Shown here: positions 32,301-38,372 of the stretch, one piece after another
Position numbering within the stretch: position 1 is the first letter of the stretch
Layout of the letters: each line of letters opens with the position of its first letter
Assembly: GCA_964648365.1 (NCBI GenBank)
Contig: CAZYLK010000041.1
Coordinates: forward strand, 1 to 38,372
From: SURF-32 sp964648365
GTDB lineage: Bacteria; Planctomycetota; Phycisphaerae; UBA1845
Length of the DNA: 38,372 nt
Reading direction: 5' to 3'
Notes under the pieces: model-generated
The model's input: the letters and a program-made list of their open reading frames with translations, nothing else
Told to the model about the DNA's origin: nothing
Databases searched by the model: none
Made by a program: the position numbers and the translations under genes

Positions 32301-35249
32301 TTCGACCGCGCCGGCCGAGTCGCGCTCAACGTGCAACGGGCCGCCAACCAGGTACACCTGCTCGACGGACGTACCGCTGGTCCAATGGGCCTTGCCGTCG
32401 TCGCCGTGCGACGTGCCGTCGCCCTGAGCGATCACGTGCCAGTCGTCGGGCTGGGTGACGGTCACGTCGAAGCGGATCAGATCGTCGCTGAATCGCGGCA
32501 CCCATTCGCTTTCGCCGTGCAGGTAGACGCCCTCCGGGCCGAGAATGCCGCGGCTCTCGCGGAAACCCCGCGTGTACTCTTCCTTCTGGTCGGACAGGCC
32601 GTGGTGGACGTTGCCTTCGTAGCGGATGCGCACGACGCCGTCGGGGGGGGCGGTTTCGAGTTTGTAGCGCTTCACGTTTTCGTCGTCGGACGCCGTCGTC
32701 GTCACGGCCGGGTCGCACGAGAGAATCGTCAGTGCCGCGTCCAGCGTGAACTCGACGCCGGCGCTGCTCAGCGTGCGCGGAAGCTCAACCGTGTTCTCGA
32801 CTCGGATGTGATGTTGCGCAGGATCGAGCGCGACCACGAGCGTATGGTGGACCGGCGTTGCGCCGGAACTCCCGGCATGAATGCCGGGGCTCTGAGGTTC
32901 CGTGCCGGGGCGCTGTGGAGATTCGGGCGATGTGCGCGAGCCGGGCGAGGCGGACGAGGCGATCGCCGTCGCCACCGGCACGTCGCGGCCGCCGAGGCCG
33001 GGCATCCACTGGAGCGTCATGGCGTCTTCCAGCGAGCGGACGCTGCGGCGCAGGTCGCGCATGGTGGCGGCATCGGCGCAGTACGCGGCGGGGACGATGA
33101 GGATGTTCTCGCGACCCTCGGACTTCAGCGTCGCCAGCACGTCGGGCAGCCGGCTGCCTTCCTCGTCTTTCGCGATGCGCAGGCGGTGGAAGCGACTTTC
33201 CTTATTGAGCGGATCATCCTGCGCCAGCGCCTCCCACGCCCGCACGTCCTGCGCTGCCGCATCTTTCGGCAACACGATCACCGTCGTGCCGCCGAACGGG
33301 CCGGGACACTTTGGGAGCGCATGGGGCGAAGCGAACGACTCGGCATAAATCTCGGTCGGGATCGGCGTCGCATCGCCGGAATCTGGCGGAGCATCGAGCA
33401 CCGCCACCGCGACGCCTTCTGCGGCGCTGACGCGCAGCGCCTGCAAACGCGCCCACTGTCGCGCCCGCGGCGTATCGCCCGACGCCACGATGTAACGACG
33501 CTCACTCGCCGCCGGCGCATCCCTGAGCGGCGCGTCCACGGCCTGCCGCAGCGCATTTTCCGCGAACGTCTCGCGCTGCCACGCATCATCGGGGGGGGGC
33601 GACAGTTCGGCGTTCAGTCCCACGTCGACGTATTCCGCCAGTTCCGCCTTCCACCAGTCCCCGTCGCCGCCGCCAGCGATCACGCGCAGCTTCCCGTCCG
33701 ATCCATCGGCGCCGCCGCGATATTCCGGCAGCGGGAGCGGGAAGTCTTTGATCTTCGCGTAGCGACTCGGCTCGAACGCGATCGCGTCCCACCCCGACAG
33801 CCCGGTGAGCATCCCCGCAGCCGCGACGACCGTGGCGCCGTCCCCCTCGCCCGCCAGGCATACGCGCTTTGGATCGACGGGGAAGTTGCGCAGCACGTAC
33901 CCGCGCACGCGCTCGATCGCCCCGATCAGCGTGCCGATGTCGGACGAGAACGAATCCGGCTTGAACCAGCGCCCGCCTGCGCTTAAATCTTCGCCCGTCT
34001 CGGGGTAGAGTGGCTCCAGCACGGCGATCGCAACGTCATCGCCGAGACGATCCTTCCACAGGTCCAGCCCGTCGGACGCCTCCAGCCCTTCGTCGTTGAG
34101 CCAGATCACCAGCGGCGCGCGCCGGTCGTCGGTCGCCGATTTCGGCACGTGCAGCCGATACTCATGCTCGCGCGAAACGTAGACGGACCATTTGCCTTCG
34201 TTGACGTCCGTGGCCCGCGCCTCGGCAAACACCACGAAGTCCGCTTCCGGCACCCGGTCCGGTACGGCGACGGCCGGATTGATGACCGGCGAGATCGCCA
34301 CCGTCAGAATCTTCGCATCCGGCTTGCGAAGTCGAAGCTGATGCACGGTTCCGTCCCAATAGGCACTGTGAAACGCGCCGTTGACGTGCAGCACCGACCA
34401 GCCGGGATGCCGGTCGAGCGCCATCGCGCACGCTTCGCCCATCGAGTTGTCCCACAGCGATTGCGTCGAATAGAGCCGCTCCGATTCGCTCGTTCCCCCC
34501 ATCATGCCGCGATGTCCGCGGATGGCGTTGTCGACCCGCCGCCAGTACGCGGCCGTGTTCGGGTGCATTTGGGCGGGCACGTGCCCGGCCGCCTCGCCCT
34601 CCAGCGACTCAAACGCCGCCGCCCCCTCCATCGCCACCTTCATCCGCAACGGCCGGGGGAAGTTCGACGCGACCACTGGCAGCCCTGCCTCCCGAGCGGT
34701 CTCGACCATCGGCCGGTAGCCGGTGCGATAGTTGCTCCACGGGCGTGAGCGCGACAGGAACGTCGCCTCGTCGATGCCGCCCGCCAGGTACGCATCCAGC
34801 GCCGGCTGCACGTCGCGCTCGAACATCTCCATCGCGAGGACGACCCGCCCGTTGAGCCGTTCGATCAGGCCCTGGTAGACGGCGTGCTCGACGCGGTGCG
34901 TCGTCTCATCCGTGTGCGATTCGCCGAGGAATACCGCGTCGGCGCGGGCCAGCCGGTCGAGCATCTCATCCAGCGAGAGCTTCTCCCCGCTGCGCCCGTC
35001 GCGCACGACGACGGCCCGTTCCAACGGCGGCGCCGCCCAGCCGCGCGCGTCCACCTGGGTTGCGCGATCCCCGGGCCGTGAACCTGCACGAGGCGGCGAC
35101 GCACACGACAACGGCATCAGCAGCAGTCCGATGGCCGCGATCGCCGCCGGACGGAGTCGCGATCGCTCATGCGTGGCGATGCTCCGCTCGTCGCGGCTGG
35201 CGGCCGGAATGCGGTCGGCGGGAAACGGGTGACGATGTCGGCGGTCCAT
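29388..35249 (-). CDS. giant lipoprotein: ChaN-like, esterase-like, M1 and M28 peptidase and PDZ modules
   Basis: A single 1953-residue chain. A lipobox (LMPLSC, C49) is followed by a ChaN/Tiki-type domain (about 90-340; GESH at 109-112, EMFERD at 141-146). An alpha/beta-hydrolase-like region follows (about 375-760); its nucleophile elbow reads GEGDGA with Asp470 where Ser is expected. An M1-like metallopeptidase spans about 800-1220 (HEILH at 1058-1062, zinc Glu at 1080, spacing 17 rather than 18), with ETGYGMPS instead of GAMEN. An M28 peptidase spans about 1480-1760 (H1574 in AHYDHLG, D1599 in GADDNATG, the AEEAG pair near 1632, and YHRPGDT). A His-rich linker with seven (D/N)PH repeats leads to a PDZ domain (about 1860-1953). 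The start is ATG 35249, with GGAG upstream. It probably degrades peptides in the periplasm. An earlier in-frame start to 35375 lacks a signal. Confidence 0.85.
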   Translation of the reverse strand: MDRRHRHPFPADRIPAASRDERSIATHERSRLRPAAIAAIGLLLMPLSCASPPRAGSRPGDRATQVDARGWAAPPLERAVVVRDGRSGEKLSLDEMLDRLARADAVFLGESHTDETTHRVEHAVYQGLIERLNGRVVLAMEMFERDVQPALDAYLAGGIDEATFLSRSRPWSNYRTGYRPMVETAREAGLPVVASNFPRPLRMKVAMEGAAAFESLEGEAAGHVPAQMHPNTAAYWRRVDNAIRGHRGMMGGTSESERLYSTQSLWDNSMGEACAMALDRHPGWSVLHVNGAFHSAYWDGTVHQLRLRKPDAKILTVAISPVINPAVAVPDRVPEADFVVFAEARATDVNEGKWSVYVSREHEYRLHVPKSATDDRRAPLVIWLNDEGLEASDGLDLWKDRLGDDVAIAVLEPLYPETGEDLSAGGRWFKPDSFSSDIGTLIGAIERVRGYVLRNFPVDPKRVCLAGEGDGATVVAAAGMLTGLSGWDAIAFEPSRYAKIKDFPLPLPEYRGGADGSDGKLRVIAGGGDGDWWKAELAEYVDVGLNAELSPPPDDAWQRETFAENALRQAVDAPLRDAPAASERRYIVASGDTPRARQWARLQALRVSAAEGVAVAVLDAPPDSGDATPIPTEIYAESFASPHALPKCPGPFGGTTVIVLPKDAAAQDVRAWEALAQDDPLNKESRFHRLRIAKDEEGSRLPDVLATLKSEGRENILIVPAAYCADAATMRDLRRSVRSLEDAMTLQWMPGLGGRDVPVATAIASSASPGSRTSPESPQRPGTEPQSPGIHAGSSGATPVHHTLVVALDPAQHHIRVENTVELPRTLSSAGVEFTLDAALTILSCDPAVTTTASDDENVKRYKLETAPPDGVVRIRYEGNVHHGLSDQKEEYTRGFRESRGILGPEGVYLHGESEWVPRFSDDLIRFDVTVTQPDDWHVIAQGDGTSHGDDGKAHWTSGTSVEQVYLVGGPLHVERDSAGAVEVLVYLHEVDEALSRKYLDATARYIEMYRKLIGPYPYGKFALVENFWETGYGMPSFTLLGPQIIRFPFILTSSYPHEILHNWWGNSVFVDYDSGNWCEGLTAYLADHLIQEQRGEGANYRRTALQKYRNYVQESRDFPLSEFHNRHSAATEAVGYGKSLMLFHMLRRQIGEDAFRGGLAELYRKQKGKRASFDDLRIAFERASDADLKAFFEQWVTRAGAPALALADVSVSPSGDGFKITGVIRQTQPADPFALSVPLFVQTDAGVETFTIETDERDRHFEITTGSRPSSIAADPMFDLFRTLDPREIPPSIGQLFGDPNILAILPAADADGYRALMEGWQSDDHRIEIVSESDVSALPSDRAVWVLGRDNRFVKDVLAAGGGAILDSKNSALTLAGESVPFGAHSTVVIQRHPANMEKAIGWITVDPPAALPGMGRKLPHYGKYSYLAFEGDEPTNVVKGQWEPDSSPMVVNLDKDRPLVASAFTQERKALAELPPVFSQSTLMSHVSWLASPERAGRGLGTPELAASADYIAQQFASAGLQPGGDDGTWLQKFTVESGPDGTPVEAFNVIGILPGKRAEWADQSVVLSAHYDHLGRGWPGVREGFEGQVHPGADDNATGVAVIIELARNLAAEGGGSRNLVVAAFSAEEAGRLGSRFYVEHPRFPLEGVRGVINLDTVGRLFDGQLAIHGNNTADEWQHIFRGCGFVTGVKNKIVPGGAEGSDQWSFIERGIPGVQLFTGAHLDYHRPGDTIDKVDGAGLVQVATFTKEAVTYMLEREAPLNVRIDLSAAGGSPDGSAAPAARASDPHAGAAGAHGAKTDPHAAAANPHGSSRDPHGAGADPHAGAAAPAPGTASNPHASGADPHGTTPPPAGAPAQGVTGERKVMFGVVPDFAFQGEGVRVDGLVPESPAAVAGVQEGDILLELAGETVEDLRGFSDILKTLEAGQEVEAIVVREGARLTMKVTVTAR
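29694..29905 (-). repeat. (D/N)PH-repeat linker coding region
   Basis: Within the giant lipoprotein, short Ala/Gly-rich units each carrying DPH or NPH recur seven times (DPHAG, DPHAA, NPHGS, DPHGA, DPHAG, NPHAS, DPHGT). They link the M28 and PDZ modules. At DNA level the units share GTG(C/T)GGATC and GTGGGGATT-like strings. Confidence 0.75.
32842..32900. repeat. REP-like palindrome pair inside a coding sequence
   Basis: CCGGCGTTGCGCCGG (32852-32866) and CCGGCATGAATGCCGG (32872-32887) are two perfect hairpins. The second continues GGCTCTGAG, matching the intergenic copy at 9391-9411 with two differences. They encode residues near 783-803 of the giant lipoprotein, in a Pro/Ser-rich interdomain linker. 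Confidence 0.7.
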
Positions 35250-35645
35250 GAACTCCACTCCAGTCGCCTCCGGGCACGCCCGCGGCGGGTTGACTTGCGG
35301 TTGTTGTGCGACCGCCACCTTCACAGCGGCCGGGTGGCGGATTGAGCGAATCGAACGTAAGTCCGGACGGCGCATGATGCAAACGGCGCGCCCCGACGGG
35401 TCGGCCGAGCGGCCGCCGCGGGTCTGGTCGGCGGCGCGACGACCTTCAGACGGACGCTCGCGGCCGGCTCACGGCACTCGATCCGGTTCGACGGCTGCAT
35501 TCGGCGCGCCGGGCGGCTGAACCCACCGGCCATACGTTCCGATAATTCTCATGTTGGAGCGTGCGCGCAGGCATCGGCCGCGGTTCGGCGGCAGAGCCGG
35601 ATGCGCGGCCGCCCGGTTGATGCGCCTTGTCTCTGTAACGACGGT
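35250..35645. other. 396-base divergent gap, no gene seen
   Basis: This lies between the giant lipoprotein (minus) and the GT39-like gene (plus). A possible promoter for the latter is at 35518-35546. On the minus side only weak hexamers (TTGCAT, TACGTT, 17 apart, near 35390-35360) are seen. No repeat or small gene is convincing. Confidence 0.45.
35518..35546 (+). promoter_or_regulatory. possible promoter for the GT39-like gene
   Basis: GATAAT at 35541-35546 (five of six) lies 17 bases after TGAACC at 35518-35523, a weak -35. It would give a leader of about 93 bases to the ATG at 35646. Confidence 0.3.
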
Positions 35646-37514
35646 ATGACATCCACGACTGCTGCCATGCTGATCCTGCTCGCGGTTTCGAGCGTCGCGG
35701 CCGGCGTTCGCGGGCTACGGCTTCTTCGTTCGTGGGGGCTGGGCGGCGCGGCGGCGCTGGCGCTGTGCATCCTTGCGCTGGAGTCGCTCCTCCACGTCGC
35801 GTTCAACGCAACCGGCTGGATCTGGCTCTCGACGGGCACTGCCTGCACCTCGGTGGCGGTCATCCTGTTCGCGACCGCGGCGGTGTACACGGGCGCGGCC
35901 ATGCTCCTGCCCGCGGCGTGCCCGCCCCTCGCTCGGGCGAGCCGCCGCCCGTTCGGTGTCGCCGCCGTGGTGGTACTCGTCGGAACATATGCCGTGTTCC
36001 TGGTGGACGGCGCCACGCGCTACCCGACGGGCTGGGATGCGCTGAGCTACCACTTGCCGATGGCCGTGCGGTGGATGCAGACCGGTTACCCGGCGATGGT
36101 CCCCGAGTGCTCGCCGCCCAACTTTCCGGGCAATGCGATGGTTCTGCCATTCATCCTGGTCGGCAGCGGCCTGGAGCGACTGGCCGGCCTCGCGATGCTG
36201 CCCCAGGCGATGATGATCTGCCTGCTGGCGTGGGGCCTGGCGCGCGATCTCGGCGCTCCCCGCCGGGCGCGGTGGGTGGCCGTCACGCTCACGGCCGGCA
36301 GCCCGATCGTCATGTATCAGGCTTTTTCGCCCTATGCAGACCTCTACGCCGCGGTGGCCTGGTTGGGGGCGGTCGCGGCATTGCTGAGCTGCCGCCACGT
36401 CCGCACGCCGCGGCAGTGGCACGCGCTGACCTTGCTGTCGGGCGCTGCCTGCGGCATCGCGATCGGCGCGCGCTACTCGATGGCGCCGCTCGCGCCGATC
36501 TGCCTCATCCTCGTCGTGGCATCCCCCTGGCTCGCGGATCGACCGGCGCCGCGGGCGGCTGCGCGACTGGGCGTGTTCATGATGGGCCTTCTGGCGACGG
36601 GAGGGTTCTGGTACGTGCGTAACTGGGTGCTGACCGGAACGCCGTTTTATCCGTTCGGTCTCGACGTGGCCGGCTGGACGCTCTTCCCGGGCGCATCCTC
36701 GTCCTATGAGTCGATGTACCCGCTCTGGTATCGCCTTTGGAAGTGGGCGACCCACGCGTGGATTGAATCGCGCATGATCGGCTACGGGTACGGCGTCGGC
36801 AGCGGCTTGGGCGCCGCGTTCGCAACCGTGGCGACGGCGGGTCTGGCGGTCGCGCTGCTGCGCGGCGGCGCGATCGACCTTCGGCGGCCGCAGCGTCGGC
36901 GGCGGTGCATCGTCATTGCACTCATGGGCGTGGGGGCCGTGCTGTTTCTGACGATGCACCGCGAGTTCCTGCGGTTCGCGCTGCCGATGATCGTCTTGTG
37001 TGGGGTCGTGGCCGCGATCGGCATCTGCATGGTTGTGCCGCGTCGTCCGCTGGCGATCGCGCTCGCCGGTTCAATGGTTACAACGTGCGCCGTCGCGGCG
37101 CTGTCGCCCATTCACGCGCTGGCGGGCCGTTGGGTCGATCGCGTCCGCACTCGGGCCGATTTCTACGAGATACCCGCGGCCGTTGATCAATGGCCCGCGG
37201 GAACGGTCGTCCTGAACCTCGGCGCGCTGACGCAGAACTACCCGCTGGCGGGGCGGCATCTGCACAACGTCGTGGTCGGTCCGGACGAATGGCAGGGAAC
37301 GACCCGGTCGATCGACCCGTTGAGCGCGCTCGAACAACGGGGTGTGCAGTTCGTGTATGGTCCCGACGGCCTTATAGACGAGCCGATTCGCGCCTTCGTG
37401 ACGCCGGTGGCAACGCGGAACCGGGCGACGATCTATCGCGTGGACGTCGACGGGGTCAAAGCGGCGCTTCGCCTCCGCTCCACTTCGCCGCCAGCCGTAG
37501 CGCTTCGTGAATGA
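35646..37514 (+). CDS. GT39/ArnT-like integral membrane glycosyltransferase
   Basis: This 622-residue protein has about ten to twelve membrane helices over residues 1-480 (for example AAMLILLAVSSVAAGV, FGVAAVVVLVGTYAVFLVDG, GAVLFLTMHREF) and a C-terminal soluble part (about 500-622). The first outer loop holds YPTGWDALSYHLPMA (about 125-139), where the acidic residue of the D/E-x-x-x-Y type expected in lipid-linked sugar transferases sits. FWYVRNWVLTGTPFYPFG is another signature of the family. These enzymes move a sugar from a polyprenyl phosphate donor to lipid or protein on the outer side of the cytoplasmic membrane. Donor and acceptor are unknown. The ATG at 35646 is preferred; 35601 is an alternative. 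Its 3' end overlaps a possible tiny gene on the other strand. Confidence 0.75.
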   Translation: MTSTTAAMLILLAVSSVAAGVRGLRLLRSWGLGGAAALALCILALESLLHVAFNATGWIWLSTGTACTSVAVILFATAAVYTGAAMLLPAACPPLARASRRPFGVAAVVVLVGTYAVFLVDGATRYPTGWDALSYHLPMAVRWMQTGYPAMVPECSPPNFPGNAMVLPFILVGSGLERLAGLAMLPQAMMICLLAWGLARDLGAPRRARWVAVTLTAGSPIVMYQAFSPYADLYAAVAWLGAVAALLSCRHVRTPRQWHALTLLSGAACGIAIGARYSMAPLAPICLILVVASPWLADRPAPRAAARLGVFMMGLLATGGFWYVRNWVLTGTPFYPFGLDVAGWTLFPGASSSYESMYPLWYRLWKWATHAWIESRMIGYGYGVGSGLGAAFATVATAGLAVALLRGGAIDLRRPQRRRRCIVIALMGVGAVLFLTMHREFLRFALPMIVLCGVVAAIGICMVVPRRPLAIALAGSMVTTCAVAALSPIHALAGRWVDRVRTRADFYEIPAAVDQWPAGTVVLNLGALTQNYPLAGRHLHNVVVGPDEWQGTTRSIDPLSALEQRGVQFVYGPDGLIDEPIRAFVTPVATRNRATIYRVDVDGVKAALRLRSTSPPAVALRE

Positions 37515-37617
37515 AGGTGCTGAAAGCGTAGGACGACGCCACGTACGTCACCAGCGAGAGGCCGAGCACGCAGGTCCACGCGCGACGTGAGGCTGACGAT
37601 ACGCACGGGCGCTTCAT
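37456..37617 (-). CDS. possible 53-residue single-pass membrane protein
   Basis: ATG 37617 opens a short protein with a basic start (MKRPCVSSASRRAW), one hydrophobic stretch (TCVLGLSLVTYVASSYAF) and a short amphipathic tail. GATAAA lies six bases before the ATG, as in the leaderless genes, with a weak TTCAGC 17 bases further. The final 59 bases overlap the end of the GT39-like gene on the other strand, so part of the frame may be a shadow. Function unknown. Confidence 0.33.
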   Translation of the reverse strand: MKRPCVSSASRRAWTCVLGLSLVTYVASSYAFSTFIHEALRLAAKWSGGEAPL

Positions 37618-37657
37618 AATCGGTTTATCGTTCGGAGGCGCCGCAGGCTGAAGCTGG

Positions 37658-38371
37658 TCAGCCACCGTCGAACGTATTCTGCATCGAAGCCGCGTCGGCG
37701 AGGTCGACGTCACCGTCCATGTCGGCGTCCGCCGGCTTGCAGCCGTCATTCACCCCGCCGCCCGGCCCGCGGAGGCAGTCGGCGAAGCGGCGGAAGTCGT
37801 CCAGGTTGACGCCCGATTCGCAGTCAAAGTTGCCCGGGGCGGCGAGGCGGATGACGTCCACGGCGTCGATCGCGGGCATCGCTGCCACTGCGGTCCGAAG
37901 CGACGGGCTGTAGACCAGGTCGGAGGGATCGCCGGCCAGTTCGATCGAATCGAACAGCGACGTGGCGGCGCCCGCGGCGCGCAACCGGGCATAATGCCCG
38001 CCCGCGCACGCGACGTGCAGTACGGGCGGTGCGGCGCTGTAGCGAATCTCGCGCGGCGGCCCCGGCAGGTCCGTGCGGGCTACGATCTGCATTGCATCCG
38101 CGTCGATCGTCACCACCCGGGGCGTACCGTTGTCAAAGCTGCCGACGTAGGCGAAGTCGCCGTCGTCCTCGAAGACCACCGAGAGCGGTGTCGGAATCCC
38201 GCCGATGGTGCGAACGACGCGCGAGTTCGGACCGGTCACCGACACGACGCGCACGTCCTGGCTGAACGCGTGGGTCACGTAGACGTGCCCGCCGTCCGGC
38301 GTGAACGCCGCCCGCAACGGAAAGTCCCCCACCGGCACGCGGGCGATCTCACTGCGCTGCGCGGTGTCGAT
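37658..38371 (-). CDS. YVTN-type beta-propeller protein with dockerin-like tail (5' end outside the window)
   Basis: The frame is open to the right edge, so only the last 237 residues are visible. Propeller repeats of the YVTN kind are clear: FPLRAAFTPDGGHVYVTHAF, VRVVSVTGPNSRVVRTIGG, PLSVVFEDDGDFAYVGSFDN, PRVVTIDADAMQIVARTD. The C-terminal 60 residues form a dockerin-like pair of calcium loops (NFDCESGVNLDDFRRFADCL and DADMDGDVDLADA) closing with FDGG. The tail is the same kind as in the exported protein ending at 11150. Such proteins are exported and probably bind at the cell surface or a matrix. The signal peptide lies beyond the window. Confidence 0.78.
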   Translation of the reverse strand: MDTAQRSEIARVPVGDFPLRAAFTPDGGHVYVTHAFSQDVRVVSVTGPNSRVVRTIGGIPTPLSVVFEDDGDFAYVGSFDNGTPRVVTIDADAMQIVARTDLPGPPREIRYSAAPPVLHVACAGGHYARLRAAGAATSLFDSIELAGDPSDLVYSPSLRTAVAAMPAIDAVDVIRLAAPGNFDCESGVNLDDFRRFADCLRGPGGGVNDGCKPADADMDGDVDLADAASMQNTFDGG

Positions 38372-38372
38372 C

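Noticed and set aside
30783..33986. Long open frame (1067 residues) on the plus strand opposite the giant lipoprotein
   Set aside because: It is Arg/His/Val-rich with no domain or signal and mirrors a high-GC gene on the other strand, where multiple family motifs are present.
1..38372. tRNA, rRNA, transposase, integrase, phage or origin features
   Set aside because: No cloverleaf, rRNA-like stretch, DDE or recombinase motif, att site or DnaA-box cluster was recognised by eye.

Overview
The window looks like chromosomal DNA of a high-GC planctomycete, most likely of the Phycisphaerae type. This is an inference from gene content. The evidence is the many secreted proteins and lipoproteins of unknown function, two exported proteins ending in planctomycete-style dockerin/EF-hand tails (about 10950-11147 and 37660-37830), an Asn/Asp-rich lipoprotein linker, frequent GTG starts, and several families of palindromic intergenic repeats. 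I see no tRNA, rRNA, CRISPR array, transposase or phage gene.

Layout. 1-934: the end of a beta-helix surface protein (minus strand) and a frameshifted exported Cys-rich protein closed by a clear intrinsic terminator. 1224-5509: a fused E1 alpha/beta 2-oxoacid dehydrogenase and a bifunctional formiminotransferase-cyclodeaminase (ftcD), separated by repeats. 5605-9301: a lipoprotein and clpC, the latter with a strong extended -10 promoter and a hairpin against its ribosome-binding site. 9521-11150: two divergent exported proteins, one frameshifted. 11456-13404: a lipoprotein translationally coupled to an SGNH-hydrolase-like lipoprotein. 13631-15734: a small conserved protein, then a type II DNA methyltransferase overlapping a frameshifted restriction-endonuclease-like gene. 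15758-19960: a secreted beta-propeller, a probably leaderless 54-aa gene, an AraC-family regulator and a clostripain-like (C11) secreted protease. 20010-24481: a HEAT-repeat exported protein, a dimethylargininase-like hydrolase, a deacetylase/thioredoxin-like lipoprotein and an acetolactate-decarboxylase-like exported protein. 24611-27921: a minus-strand cluster (membrane protein, coiled-coil protein, NifX-like protein) divergent from a sigma-54 activator. 28022-29296: a PLP-dependent sulfur amino-acid enzyme. 29388-35249: one giant lipoprotein joining ChaN-like, esterase-like, M1-peptidase, M28-peptidase and PDZ modules. 35646-38371: a GT39-like membrane protein, a possible tiny membrane protein, and a YVTN-propeller/dockerin protein running off the right edge.

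How parts work together. The window is a mosaic of short transcription units rather than one pathway. The best-supported functional pairs are the methyltransferase with its nuclease (4-base overlap), the coupled lipoprotein/SGNH pair (4-base overlap), and the sigma-54 activator divergent from the NifX-like cluster. Three genes appear to carry single-base deletions relative to an intact reading frame; this may be real decay or a deletion-type sequencing error. The most unusual object is the 1953-residue multi-protease lipoprotein, which has a REP-like repeat pair inside its coding sequence, a His-rich repeat linker and five G/C homopolymers of eight or nine bases.
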